Positions 24,243 to 33,437 of a DNA stretch of 64,000 nt are shown here, in pieces. The position numbers and the translations under genes were made by a program. Position 1 is the stretch's first letter. The number at the start of each line of letters is the position of its first letter. The stretch spans positions 1 to 64,000 of the forward strand of contig JAZLFM010000020.1 in NCBI GenBank assembly GCA_045615765.1, written 5' to 3'. Below the pieces are notes generated by a model that was not told the origin of the DNA, did no database searches, and saw only the letters and a list, made by a program, of their open reading frames with translations. The DNA is from UBA1715 sp045615765 (lineage in GTDB: Bacteria; Bacteroidota; Bacteroidia; Bacteroidales; UBA1715).

Positions 24243-24983
24243 CTATTCTGAATCTTTCGTGAATTTTGGGAATACATTCATCGCACATTGCTTCATTTCT
24301 TTTCGATATTGAACATTTTTTCCCGCAACACATTTATCAAGCAAAGCATAAAATTCCGCACTATGATTCATGTGAATCGTATGACATAATTCATGAAGTA
24401 TCACATAATCAATCAAATGAAACGGTAGAGTCATAAGATACAACGAAAACACTATACGTTTTCGAGAATTACAGCTACCCCAGCGTGTTTTTGCACTCGA
24501 AATTTTCAGTCCTGAATATGTAAATCCATACTTCTTCGCTAAAAATTCTATTCGTTTCGATAAAAACTCCTGCGCTTCTTTTCGTAAAGCTTTTTGAATG
24601 GCTTCATTTATATAATCCTGAACTTGTTCATTTTCAAGCGAAACCAAAGCCGGAATCCACAATTTTATTGTATCAGAAGTTATAGTTCCACGCAACTTGG
24701 CATCTTCGCTACGAGCAATCTCCAAATTATGGAAATGAGTAAATTTTGTTTGACTTTCAACAATTTTACGCACAGAAGCAATACGAGATTGCTGTTTTTT
24801 TTGTGCAGCCAAGATTTCATTCTTTTTCTGTAACACAAAAGCTTCGGCCAATGCCAACGGAGTTAAATATGGAACAATAACATGAACTTCACCATCTTTT
24901 ATTCTGATACTGACCCGACGACTACCTTTTCGTTTCTGAAAGTGTACAAGTCCTATTTCAGAAAACAATTTATCTTTCGTCAT
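24243..24983 (-). CDS. YgjP-like (M48/WLM-type) zinc metallopeptidase
   Basis: A 246-residue soluble protein of the YgjP/DUF45 family. It begins with the family's beta-rich part (KRKGSRRVSIRIKDGEVHV and VPYLTPLALAEAFV). The catalytic part has SSAKTRWGSCNSRKRIVFSL, then LIDYVILHELCHTIHMNHS, the HExxH zinc site with a distal His, and SAEFYALLDKC. Biological substrates of the family are unknown. Its start overlaps the glsB stop by 4 nt, making it the third gene of the glsA-glsB operon. The 3' end is close to the next promoter, and I see no strong terminator. Confidence 0.88.
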   Translation of the reverse strand: MTKDKLFSEIGLVHFQKRKGSRRVSIRIKDGEVHVIVPYLTPLALAEAFVLQKKNEILAAQKKQQSRIASVRKIVESQTKFTHFHNLEIARSEDAKLRGTITSDTIKLWIPALVSLENEQVQDYINEAIQKALRKEAQEFLSKRIEFLAKKYGFTYSGLKISSAKTRWGSCNSRKRIVFSLYLMTLPFHLIDYVILHELCHTIHMNHSAEFYALLDKCVAGKNVQYRKEMKQCAMNVFPKFTKDSE

Positions 24984-25909
24984 TGCTTATACGATAATAC
25001 ATAACGGTCACGTTTCGAAGCATCAATATCGTTCACATTCACAAGAATACCTGTTTCCTCAACAGCACCGAATCCTTTATTTAACGAAGTTCCAAACATT
25101 TTCATTGTTTTGCTTAGCTGAATATACGAATTCACCAACGGAGGAATTGTACAATTTCGTTCACGAACCTTTTTCGACAGAATTTTATAATCTTCCTCAA
25201 ATGAATCGCCGACAAACACCGAGCTTAATTCTTCTTCATTATGATGATAGCCAAGTCGCTCTTTTGGAACTACTAAATGCTCTGTATCTGCAAAATACTT
25301 ATTCATAAAAAATAAGATGTAATCTCGAGCAAGTTTATCGTAATTCAAATACATGGTAACTTTACCAAACAGATATTTCACAGAAGGATTTCGCGCCAAT
25401 ACAGCACCAATTCCTTCCCATAAATTATCGAGAACAAATACACTTTTTTTGGCGTCACCACCAACCATAGACTCATCATACACAAAAGAACGACCAAGTT
25501 CTATAGTGACAGGCATATATTCTTTTTTAAATCGTTCGGAGTAATCGAACAACTCATTTGTTGCCAAATCGTAAGTTCCATCAAGATTACAGGCGTCACC
25601 GCAAAGTATATATCGGTAGCCACCAAGAATTTGCTGACGTTCCGGATTCCAAACAATAATTTGATCAGACGAATGAGTCGGATGAACATCAAATTCGTCT
25701 ATATCGAAACTTAAACCAGTTCCACCACCAGCACGACGGAAAGCAAGCTCACGCAAACGACCAACTTCACGCAACACATGAGGCGCCTTTGAATAATTTA
25801 CCGAATAGATTGTATTGCCACCAAAACGGGCATTACGCAAAAAACAATCTTGCGTCAATTCACGTACAAGTAAATCTCGGTCTATAGGATCAATTATCGG
25901 TTCCATCAT
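24980..25909 (-). CDS. glsB: GlsB-like N-acyltransferase (glycine lipid synthesis)
   Basis: A 309-residue GNAT-fold acyltransferase of the hemolysin/OlsB-like family. It shows REVGRLRELAFRRAGGGTGL, SDQIIVWNPERQQILGGYRYI, MPVTIELGRSFVYDESMVGG and LDNLWEGIGAVLARNP, all typical of the Bacteroides GlsB enzyme that puts a 3-hydroxy acyl chain on the amino group of glycine. The assignment rests on family pattern and on the partner gene: glsA directly precedes it with a 4-nt overlap, as expected for the GlsA/GlsB pair. Products would be N-acyl glycine (commendamide-like) intermediates at the inner membrane. An ornithine lipid role is the alternative. Confidence 0.82.
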   Translation of the reverse strand: MMEPIIDPIDRDLLVRELTQDCFLRNARFGGNTIYSVNYSKAPHVLREVGRLRELAFRRAGGGTGLSFDIDEFDVHPTHSSDQIIVWNPERQQILGGYRYILCGDACNLDGTYDLATNELFDYSERFKKEYMPVTIELGRSFVYDESMVGGDAKKSVFVLDNLWEGIGAVLARNPSVKYLFGKVTMYLNYDKLARDYILFFMNKYFADTEHLVVPKERLGYHHNEEELSSVFVGDSFEEDYKILSKKVRERNCTIPPLVNSYIQLSKTMKMFGTSLNKGFGAVEETGILVNVNDIDASKRDRYVLSYKQ

Positions 25910-26727
25910 TTTTGCGGTAACGAATACACAATCTTTTTTATTTCATCGGCCCACTCCACATCTGTTTTGTCTGAAGTGAGACTTGTATAAGATATTGGTT
26001 TTCCAAAATAAAGAGGAAAACTTTCATCTTTATGCTTATAAAATTCATCAACCAAATATAGCTGTTCTATATTTACTTTGATTCCTAATTTCTTGCGCCA
26101 ATTTGCTAGATTATAAAAGAATTTCGAATTCTTTCCTCCGATAAAAACAGGAATAATATCTCGCTGATACCGTTTTGCATACGCAACAAACGATTTCTTC
26201 CATTGCAAATCGGTGATTTTCCCATCAACTTTACGAGAAACCAAACCAGCAGGGAAAATTATAAACTGCGAGTCCGACGACAGTGTTTGATTCAACACAT
26301 CTACATATTCAGGCTTATTTCGGCCAAAACGATTTATCGGAAGAAAAACATCCTGAACATCAGGGACATTCATAAGCAAATCGTTCACCATCATTTTAAC
26401 ATCCGGGAACATTTTCCCAACAACAGACATAATCATAATACCATCGGGACCGCCAAAGGGATGATTCGCGACAAAAATAAAACGTCCTTGCTTCGGAACA
26501 TTTTCTTGGTTACGAACATCTATCTGAATATTATTGACTTCTAAATATTTGTGGAATTTCGGTACTCCAGCAAGACCAGAAACTGCCACCAAATCGTGGT
26601 TAATTTCATCTTGATGTAATACCCGTTTAAAATATCGAATAACAAAACGAGGCAACTTATTATATAATGAAGGAGCCTTCGCCTTCAATATTTTCTCAAT
26701 GTTGATAAATTCCTGCGTTTCGTCCAT
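25906..26727 (-). CDS. glsA: GlsA-like O-acyltransferase (PlsC family, glycine lipid synthesis)
   Basis: A PlsC-type acyltransferase of about 273 residues. The catalytic block is VANHPFGGPDGIMIM (NHxxxxxD type, with the Gly-rich form seen in GlsA/hemolysin-like acyltransferases). Next come DVQDVFLPINRFGRNKPEY and QFIIFPAGLVSRK, the substrate motif, and IIPVFIGGKNSKFFYNLA. It should add the second acyl chain to N-acyl glycine made by GlsB. I chose the ATG at 26727 (MDETQEFINIEK) because the promoter element TATCTTTG at 26742-26749 lies directly upstream; the longer frame from 26796 would cross it. It is first in the glsA-glsB-metallopeptidase operon. Confidence 0.84.
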   Translation of the reverse strand: MDETQEFINIEKILKAKAPSLYNKLPRFVIRYFKRVLHQDEINHDLVAVSGLAGVPKFHKYLEVNNIQIDVRNQENVPKQGRFIFVANHPFGGPDGIMIMSVVGKMFPDVKMMVNDLLMNVPDVQDVFLPINRFGRNKPEYVDVLNQTLSSDSQFIIFPAGLVSRKVDGKITDLQWKKSFVAYAKRYQRDIIPVFIGGKNSKFFYNLANWRKKLGIKVNIEQLYLVDEFYKHKDESFPLYFGKPISYTSLTSDKTDVEWADEIKKIVYSLPQK

Positions 26728-26741
26728 TGTAAACTTTTTGA

Positions 26742-26749
26742 CAAAGATA
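26742..26749 (-). promoter_or_regulatory. -7 promoter element (TATCTTTG) of the glsA operon
   Basis: Minus-strand TATCTTTG lies 14 bp before the ATG at 26727 and settles the start codon. Confidence 0.6.
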
Positions 26750-26867
26750 GTTTTTTGAGATAAGATTACAAATACGAAAATAGACGTAAAAAACAAAAGC
26801 CATTTCAGAAAAAAAAGTTATCTTTCGCCCACAAAAAATTGAATGTTTAATTTTTAAAAATTACCTA

Positions 26868-29303
26868 ATGAAATACGGTTTTTTCGATGACGCAAACAGA
26901 GAATACGTTATCACAAATCCTAAAACTCCTTATCCATGGATCAACTACCTTGGAAACGAGGATTTCTTCTCTTTAGTTTCTAACACTGGTGGTGGTTACA
27001 CATTCTACAAAGACGCTAAATTCCGTCGTTTAACTCGTTACCGCTACAACAATGTTCCTACTGACGATGGAGGAAAATATTTCTACATTAAAGATGGTGA
27101 TACAGTTTGGAACCCAGGTTGGAAACCTTGCAAAACTACACTTGACAGCTACGAATGCCACCATGGTATGAGTTATACAAAAATCAAAGGTGCTAAGAAT
27201 GGTGTTGAAGCTGAAGTTCTTCAATTTATTCCACTTGGCTTCTGGGGTGAAGTTTTGAAAGTATCTTTGAAAAACACAACTAACGAAACTAAGAAACTTA
27301 AATTCTTCTCTTTCATAGAATGGTGTTTGTGGAACGCTTCTGACGATATGGAAAACTTCCAACGTAACTTCTCTACTGGTGAAGTTGAAATCGAAGGTTC
27401 TGTTATCTACCATAAAACTGAATTCAAAGAACGTCGTAACCACTACGCATTCTATTCAGTAAACACTCCTATCCAAGGTTATGACACTGACCGTGAATCA
27501 TTCATCGGTTTGTACAATGGTTTCGATCGTCCAGATGCTGTATTCGAAGGTAAACCAAGAAACACAGAAGCTCACGGATGGTCTCCAATCGCTTCTCATT
27601 ATATTGAAGTAGAACTTGCTCCAGGTGCAAGCAAAGATTTCATCTTTATGCTTGGTTATGTTGAGCTTCCAAAAGAAGAAAAATGGGAAAGCAAATTGGT
27701 TATCAATAAGAAACCTGCTAAAGCAATGATCGCTAAATATGACACAGTTGAAAAAGTAACTGCTGCTTTCAATGAACTTCGTGCATATTGGGATAACTTG
27801 CTTGGCAAGATTACTATCAAGTCTAACGACGAAAGACTTGACCGTATGGTTAACATCTGGAACCAATATCAATGTATGATTACATTCAACATGTCTCGTT
27901 CTGCTTCATTCTTCGAATCAGGTATCGGACGTGGTATGGGCTTCCGTGATTCTAACCAAGATTTGATTGGTTTCGTTCACCAAATTCCAGCTCGTGCTCG
28001 CGAAAGAATCCTTGACATCGCAGCAACTCAGTTCGAAGATGGTTCTTGCTACCACCAATATCAACCTCTTACTAAAAAAGGTAACTCTGCTATCGGTGGT
28101 GACTTCAACGATGACCCACTTTGGTTGATTCTTTCTACAACAGAATACATCAAGGAAACTGGCGACTTCTCTATCCTTGACGAAATGGTTCCTTTCGATA
28201 ACGATGAATCAAAAGCAAAAACTCATTTCGAACACTTGAAGATTTCTTTCTACCATGTAGTTAACAACCTTGGTCCTCACAACTTGCCATTAATCGGCCG
28301 TGCTGACTGGAACGACTGCTTGAACTTGAACTGTTTCTCTGAAGATCCTAACGAATCATTCCAAACAACAGGTAATAAGAAAGGTAGAACAGCTGAATCA
28401 TTGATGATCGCTGGTTTGTTCGTAATCTACGGTAAGGAATTCGTTAAACTTTGCAAGCAAATCGGTAAAAACGACGAAGCTGCCGAAGCTCAAAAACATG
28501 TTGACAACATGATCGAAGCCGTTAAGAAAGACGGTTGGGATGGCGAATGGTACTTACGTGCATACGACTACTTCGGACGTAAAGTTGGTTCTAACGAAAA
28601 CGAAGAAGCTAAAATCTTCATCGAATCTCAAGGATGGTGTACAATGGCTGAAATCGGTAAAGAAGAAGGCCTTTGCGAAAAAGCACTTAACTCTGTTAAA
28701 GAACGCCTTGACTGTAAATATGGTATCGTATTGAACAACCCTGCATTCACTAAATACTATATTGAATATGGTGAAATCTCAACATATCCAGCAGGTTACA
28801 AAGAAAACGCAGGTATTTTCTGCCACAACAACCCATGGATTATGATTGGTGAAACAATGATTGGACGAGGTGATCGTGCTTACGAATACTACACTAAGAT
28901 TGCTCCAAGTTTCTTGGAAGACATCTCAGACCTTCACAAAGTTGAACCATACGTATATTGCCAAATGATCGCTGGTAAAGATGCATATCGTCCAGGTGAA
29001 GCTAAGAACTCTTGGTTGAGTGGTACTGCAGCATGGAACTTCTATGCTATCATCCAATACATCCTTGGTTTGAAACCAGATTACGATGGTATCTCTATCA
29101 ACCCTTGTATCCCAACTGCATGGGACGGCTTCTCAATGACTCGTCAATTCCGTGGTGCTACTTACGAAATTACAGTTAAGAACCCTAACCATGTAAGCAA
29201 AGGTGTTAAACAACTTATTGTTAACGGTAAAGAAGTTAGCGGTATCGTTGTTCCAATGCAAGAAAAAGGTACAACTAACAAAGTTGAAGTTATCATGGGA
29301 TAA
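26868..29303 (+). CDS. Cellobiose phosphorylase, glycoside hydrolase family 94
   Basis: An 811-residue GH94 enzyme, the size of cellobiose phosphorylases. It should split cellobiose with phosphate into glucose-1-phosphate and glucose in the cytoplasm. N-terminal marks are YGFFDDANREYVITNPKTP and WINYLGNEDFFSLVSNTGGG. The catalytic (alpha/alpha)6 barrel shows GMGFRDSNQDLIGFVH and RADWNDCLNL; the DWND motif at 480-483 holds the general-acid Asp region. The end has NPCIPTAWDGFSMTRQFRGA. No signal peptide is present. Codon use is strongly biased to a few codons, as in highly expressed genes. It stands alone between a divergent glsA operon and a terminator at 29325-29356; no sugar transporter is adjacent. 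Confidence 0.95.
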   Translation: MKYGFFDDANREYVITNPKTPYPWINYLGNEDFFSLVSNTGGGYTFYKDAKFRRLTRYRYNNVPTDDGGKYFYIKDGDTVWNPGWKPCKTTLDSYECHHGMSYTKIKGAKNGVEAEVLQFIPLGFWGEVLKVSLKNTTNETKKLKFFSFIEWCLWNASDDMENFQRNFSTGEVEIEGSVIYHKTEFKERRNHYAFYSVNTPIQGYDTDRESFIGLYNGFDRPDAVFEGKPRNTEAHGWSPIASHYIEVELAPGASKDFIFMLGYVELPKEEKWESKLVINKKPAKAMIAKYDTVEKVTAAFNELRAYWDNLLGKITIKSNDERLDRMVNIWNQYQCMITFNMSRSASFFESGIGRGMGFRDSNQDLIGFVHQIPARARERILDIAATQFEDGSCYHQYQPLTKKGNSAIGGDFNDDPLWLILSTTEYIKETGDFSILDEMVPFDNDESKAKTHFEHLKISFYHVVNNLGPHNLPLIGRADWNDCLNLNCFSEDPNESFQTTGNKKGRTAESLMIAGLFVIYGKEFVKLCKQIGKNDEAAEAQKHVDNMIEAVKKDGWDGEWYLRAYDYFGRKVGSNENEEAKIFIESQGWCTMAEIGKEEGLCEKALNSVKERLDCKYGIVLNNPAFTKYYIEYGEISTYPAGYKENAGIFCHNNPWIMIGETMIGRGDRAYEYYTKIAPSFLEDISDLHKVEPYVYCQMIAGKDAYRPGEAKNSWLSGTAAWNFYAIIQYILGLKPDYDGISINPCIPTAWDGFSMTRQFRGATYEITVKNPNHVSKGVKQLIVNGKEVSGIVVPMQEKGTTNKVEVIMG

Positions 29304-29324
29304 TCCCTTAATAACAATAATCCC

Positions 29325-29356
29325 AAAAGCCCGTTGCAAATGCGACGGGCTTTTTT
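29325..29356 (+). terminator. Terminator of the cellobiose phosphorylase gene
   Basis: GCCCGT (29329-29334) pairs with ACGGGC (29345-29350), extended by TTGCA/TGCG, and is followed by six Ts. Confidence 0.85.
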
Positions 29357-29410
29357 GTTATGTAACTCACTCTTTTCTATATTCTTAAGGCTTTTTTCAT
29401 AAAAAAAAAG

Positions 29411-29418
29411 TACTTTTG
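29411..29418 (+). promoter_or_regulatory. -7 promoter element (TACTTTTG) of maeB
   Basis: TACTTTTG, preceded by an A-run, lies 23 bp before the ATG at 29442. Confidence 0.6.
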
Positions 29419-29441
29419 CCCCGCAAAAAACTAAAAATACT

Positions 29442-31721
29442 ATGGCAAAAATTACCAAAGAAGCTGCCTTAAAATATCACTCAGAAGGCAGACCTGGAAA
29501 AATCGAAGTGGTTCCTACCAAACCATATCGTACTCAAACAGATTTATCATTAGCATACTCTCCTGGCGTTGCAGAGCCTTGCCTTGAGATTCAAAAAAAT
29601 CCTGACGACGCATACAAATACACAGACAAAGGAAACCTTGTAGCTGTAATCTCAAACGGTACAGCCGTTCTTGGTCTTGGTGACATTGGAGCTCTTTCGG
29701 GCAAGCCTGTAATGGAAGGTAAAGGTCTTCTATTCAAAATTTATGGTGGTATCGACGTATTTGATATCGAAGTAAACGAAAAAGATCCAGACAAGTTCAT
29801 CGAAGCGGTAAAAGCTATCGCTCCTACATTCGGTGGTATAAACCTTGAAGATATCAAAGCCCCTGAATGTTTCGAAATAGAACGTCGCCTTAAGGAAGAG
29901 CTTGACATCCCTGTAATGCACGACGACCAACACGGAACTGCAATCATTTCTTCTGCCGGTCTTATCAATGCACTTGACGTAAACGGCAAAAAAATTGACG
30001 AAGTCAAAATCGTTGTAAATGGTGCCGGTGCTGCTGCTATTAGCTGTACTAAATTATATGTAGCACTTGGAGCGAAAGTCGAAAACATCGTAATGCTTGA
30101 CTCAAAAGGCGTTATTACAGACGATCGTCCAAATCTTACAGAAGAAAAGAAATTCTTTGCAACTTCTCGTCGTGATGCACACACTTTGGAAGAAGCAATC
30201 AAAGGTGCAGACGTTTTCTTGGGACTTTCAAAAGGAAACGTGCTTACACAAGACATGGTTCGTTCGATGGCAAAAGACCCTATCGTGTTTGCCCTTGCCA
30301 ATCCTGTTCCTGAAATAACATACGAAGAAGCTATGGCTTCAAGACCAGACGTTTTGATGTCAACCGGTCGTAGCGACTACCCTAACCAAATCAACAACGT
30401 AATTGGTTTCCCATACATTTTCCGTGGTGCCTTGGATGTTGCCGCAACTGCAATCAACGAAGAAATGAAGCTTGCAGCTGTACGTGCCATTGCTAACCTT
30501 GCAAAAGAACGCGTACCTGATGTTGTAAACAAAGTATATAATGTAAACAACTTGACTTTCGGTCGTGATTATTTCATTCCAAAGCCAGTTGATCCACGTT
30601 TGATTACCGAAGTTTCTACTGCTGTAGCGAAAGCAGCTATTGAATCTGGCGTTGCACGTAAGAAAATCGAAGATTGGGATGCGTACAAGCTTCACCTTAA
30701 ACAACTTATGGGTTACGAGTCGAAACTTTCTGCTCAATTGTTTAACATCGCTAAACAAAACCCACAAAAGGTTGTATTTGCCGAAGGTATTCACCCGAAC
30801 ATGCTTGCTGCTGCTGTTGAATCCAAAAACGAAGGTATTTGTCAACCTATATTGTTGGGCAACAGAGAAAAAATCAAAGAAATTGCAAAACAACATAAAC
30901 TAAAACTTGATGGTATAGAAATCATCAATCTTCGTGAAGACAAAGAGGCTTCTCGTCGTGAAAGATTCGCAAAAATCCTTGCAGAAAAACGTCAACGTAA
31001 TGGTATGACATTCCAAGAGGCTAACGATAAGATGTTCGACCGCAACTATTTCGGTATGATGATGGTTGAAACAGGCGAAGCAGATGCATTCATTACTGGT
31101 ATCTATACTCGTTACCGCGATACAATTCAAATCGCAAAAGATGTAATCGGTATTCGTGAAGGTTACAACCATTTCGGTGCTATGCACATTCTTAACTCAG
31201 AAAAAGGTACATTCTTCTTGGCTGATACACTTATCAATCGTAATCCAGACGTCGAAACATTGGTTGACACGACAAAACTTGCTGCACAAACAGTACGTTT
31301 CTTCAACAATGAACCTGTTGTTGCTATGTTGTCATACTCAAACTTCGGTGCAGACGAAACAGGAACTCCAGCGACGGTACACCAAGCAGTAGAAATAGTT
31401 CACGAACAAATGCCAGAACTTGACATTGACGGCGAAATGCAAGTAAACTTCGCTATAGACGATGAACTTCGCGATCGCACATTCCCATTCAACCGTTTAA
31501 AAGGTAAAGTGGTAAATACACTTGTATTCCCTAACCTTGGTAGTGCAAATACATCATACAAGATGTTGGCTGCAATGAACAAAAATGTGGAGCTTATCGG
31601 TCCTATCCAAATGGGTTTGAACAAACCAATTCACTTCATCGACTTTGAATCATCAGTTGACGACATTGTGAACATTGTTGCCGTAGCTGTTATTGATGCT
31701 GTTACAGAAAAACAAAAATAA
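29442..31721 (+). CDS. maeB: NADP-dependent malic enzyme with phosphotransacetylase-like domain
   Basis: A 759-residue MaeB-type enzyme that converts malate to pyruvate and CO2 with reduction of NADP. Residues 1-~425 are the malic enzyme: SLAYSPGVAEPCLEI, then IKAPECFEIERRL, VMHDDQHGTAIISSAGL and a Rossmann site KIVVNGAGAAAISCTKLYV. Residues ~430-759 are a phosphate acetyl/butyryltransferase-like domain (QKVVFAEGIHPNMLAA, then MLSYSNFGADETGTPATV and VFPNLGSANTSYKML), which in MaeB proteins is usually regulatory and binds acetyl-CoA. Both parts are complete. Codon use is biased like that of the gene upstream, suggesting high expression. Its own promoter and terminator make it monocistronic. 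Confidence 0.97.
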   Translation: MAKITKEAALKYHSEGRPGKIEVVPTKPYRTQTDLSLAYSPGVAEPCLEIQKNPDDAYKYTDKGNLVAVISNGTAVLGLGDIGALSGKPVMEGKGLLFKIYGGIDVFDIEVNEKDPDKFIEAVKAIAPTFGGINLEDIKAPECFEIERRLKEELDIPVMHDDQHGTAIISSAGLINALDVNGKKIDEVKIVVNGAGAAAISCTKLYVALGAKVENIVMLDSKGVITDDRPNLTEEKKFFATSRRDAHTLEEAIKGADVFLGLSKGNVLTQDMVRSMAKDPIVFALANPVPEITYEEAMASRPDVLMSTGRSDYPNQINNVIGFPYIFRGALDVAATAINEEMKLAAVRAIANLAKERVPDVVNKVYNVNNLTFGRDYFIPKPVDPRLITEVSTAVAKAAIESGVARKKIEDWDAYKLHLKQLMGYESKLSAQLFNIAKQNPQKVVFAEGIHPNMLAAAVESKNEGICQPILLGNREKIKEIAKQHKLKLDGIEIINLREDKEASRRERFAKILAEKRQRNGMTFQEANDKMFDRNYFGMMMVETGEADAFITGIYTRYRDTIQIAKDVIGIREGYNHFGAMHILNSEKGTFFLADTLINRNPDVETLVDTTKLAAQTVRFFNNEPVVAMLSYSNFGADETGTPATVHQAVEIVHEQMPELDIDGEMQVNFAIDDELRDRTFPFNRLKGKVVNTLVFPNLGSANTSYKMLAAMNKNVELIGPIQMGLNKPIHFIDFESSVDDIVNIVAVAVIDAVTEKQK

Positions 31722-31750
31722 TAGCTAAGACCGAATAGTCTTTTCAAAAC

Positions 31751-31788
31751 AAAAATCCCCGTTCTGAAAACAGGACGGGGATTTTTAT
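31751..31788. terminator. Bidirectional terminator between maeB and a lipoprotein gene
   Basis: AAATCCCCGT (31753-31762) pairs with ACGGGGATTT (31775-31784) and has A/T runs on both sides, serving the two convergent genes. Confidence 0.85.
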
Positions 31789-31806
31789 TATGAATATATT
31801 GTTATT

Positions 31807-33300
31807 TTATGGAATAGCAGTAAACACGTTGTCAACGCCTTCTGTCTCGCCGTTAAGGGTGTTATTGTCATAGATGTTACCCTTGCCACAGCTCTCAAAC
31901 TTCAAGCCTGAAACACCACCTACGAAAACATTTGACCAATCGCGTGAGTAGATCCACTCGTCGTCAACTACATCTAAATCTTCTTTGGTTGTTGTAGCTA
32001 CTTGCAAACCATATTCCTTGGCGTTCTTAAGTGTAATATTCTCAGCCTTAAGCACTGCATCAGCATAGTTATCAACTAACAAGCAATATTCATTTCCATC
32101 GCTAATGATCACATTCTTAAAGATGCATTCATCTTCTTGTGAAGCATACAAAACACCTTTCCAGAAACCTGCTTTGTTCTCCAAACCGCAGATTGTTATA
32201 GGAGCGGCTTCTGTTCCCTCAAGTTTAACTACAGATTCTTCACCAATTCGGAATTCAGAATTCTTGGCAAATACAATTGTAGTGCCCTCCGTAACCGTCA
32301 TCGTACTTCTTCCGGCAGCCCAGAAGCCATCAAAAAGGTAAGGAATACCAACATTATTAAGAACAAGTTCTTCATTCTCTGTAAGGTCACCATGCAAAAG
32401 GATATAATTCTTGCCGTTGTCTTCAAACTTATTTCCTTTACCCAAGCCATTAACCACCATAGTTCCCAAGTTCATTGCATAACCATTCACATTCTTGATT
32501 GTATTGTTCTCAAATGCCTTCAAGTTTTTGCCGTTGTCGTAGATTGTACTTACACCATCGCCTAAACCGCCATCAATAGTACAATTCTTTACAGATACTG
32601 CGCCATCCAAGTGCAAACGCAACACGCCGCCATCCTCTGATGAGCCACCATTCTTCAAGATGACATACTCCATTTGGTTGTCTGAACGGTTAGAGTGATA
32701 CTCAATGTATCCCCAAGAACCCTTATTCTGATTGTTCACTGGGCCAGTAAATGTAATTGGCTTCTCAGCAGTACCTACCATCTTCAAACCAGCGTTTTCG
32801 GTAACAGTAATGCCACCATCTACACCTGTAAACGCAATGGTTACACCTGGCTCGATGGTCAAGCATGCGTTGCCTTCAATGTAAAAATAACCATCAATAA
32901 TATAGTCGATTGGCAAACCAAGGTCTTTTAATGTTTTGTTTTCGTTCATAGATCCCGACAGTGTCATCGCATCGTTAATGTCAGTAACGTCGCTGCCGTT
33001 TCCGCCATTGCCTGCTCCTTCTGCAAAAATTGCAATTAAAACAAGATCCTTTGTAACAATAAGCTTTCGTGGGTTTTCAGTGTTCATATCATTCCACATA
33101 GAGAAATGATAGCCCTCATTTGCCGTAGCATACAAATTCAACTCAGTGTTTTCTTTGTATTCACCGTCAACATTGGCAACAGAACCCATTTTTGGATCAT
33201 TAACAGTTACCGTAACCGAATACTTTTCTTCCTTTGTACAACTACTAAAGGCAATACACCCAGAAAGCAGGGCTACTGCGATAGTTTTTAATTTATTCAT
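31807..33300 (-). CDS. Lipoprotein with InlB-like repeat and beta-helix domain
   Basis: A 497-residue lipoprotein of no named family. The lipobox is AFSSC (Cys about residue 21). Residues ~28-92 resemble a Listeria/Bacteroides (InlB-B-type) repeat: VTVTVNDPKMGSVANVDG, then ANEGYHFSMWND. Residues ~115-490 form a right-handed parallel beta-helix pattern: TIEPGVTIAF, AEKPITFTGP, then many 20-25 residue turns rich in N and G (GWG-type ladders such as LKAFENNTIKNVNGYAMNLG). Such proteins sit on the outer membrane and often bind or cleave glycans, but I see no catalytic motif. It is transcribed alone; a lipoprotein gene lies upstream beyond a terminator. Confidence 0.8.
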   Translation of the reverse strand: MNKLKTIAVALLSGCIAFSSCTKEEKYSVTVTVNDPKMGSVANVDGEYKENTELNLYATANEGYHFSMWNDMNTENPRKLIVTKDLVLIAIFAEGAGNGGNGSDVTDINDAMTLSGSMNENKTLKDLGLPIDYIIDGYFYIEGNACLTIEPGVTIAFTGVDGGITVTENAGLKMVGTAEKPITFTGPVNNQNKGSWGYIEYHSNRSDNQMEYVILKNGGSSEDGGVLRLHLDGAVSVKNCTIDGGLGDGVSTIYDNGKNLKAFENNTIKNVNGYAMNLGTMVVNGLGKGNKFEDNGKNYILLHGDLTENEELVLNNVGIPYLFDGFWAAGRSTMTVTEGTTIVFAKNSEFRIGEESVVKLEGTEAAPITICGLENKAGFWKGVLYASQEDECIFKNVIISDGNEYCLLVDNYADAVLKAENITLKNAKEYGLQVATTTKEDLDVVDDEWIYSRDWSNVFVGGVSGLKFESCGKGNIYDNNTLNGETEGVDNVFTAIP

Positions 33301-33380
33301 TTTTTTTATAAAATTTTGGTTAAACTTTACAAAAAAAAAAAATGAAGGACAAATACAAATTTCATAACACCTAGTTTACA

Positions 33381-33414
33381 AAAATCCCCGTTATAAAAAT
33401 ATAGCGGGGATTTT
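33381..33414 (-). terminator. Terminator downstream of the small lipoprotein gene
   Basis: AAAATCCCCG (33381-33390) pairs with CGGGGATTTT (33405-33414). It lies just after the minus-strand stop at 33438 and closely resembles the hairpin at 31753-31784. Confidence 0.8.
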
Positions 33415-33437
33415 ACATTAATATATAAGACTTCACA

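Noticed and set aside
29741..30301. 186-residue minus-strand frame inside maeB
   Set aside because: It is antisense to conserved malic-enzyme sequence. Its Ser/Pro-rich composition comes from the opposite strand's codon bias.
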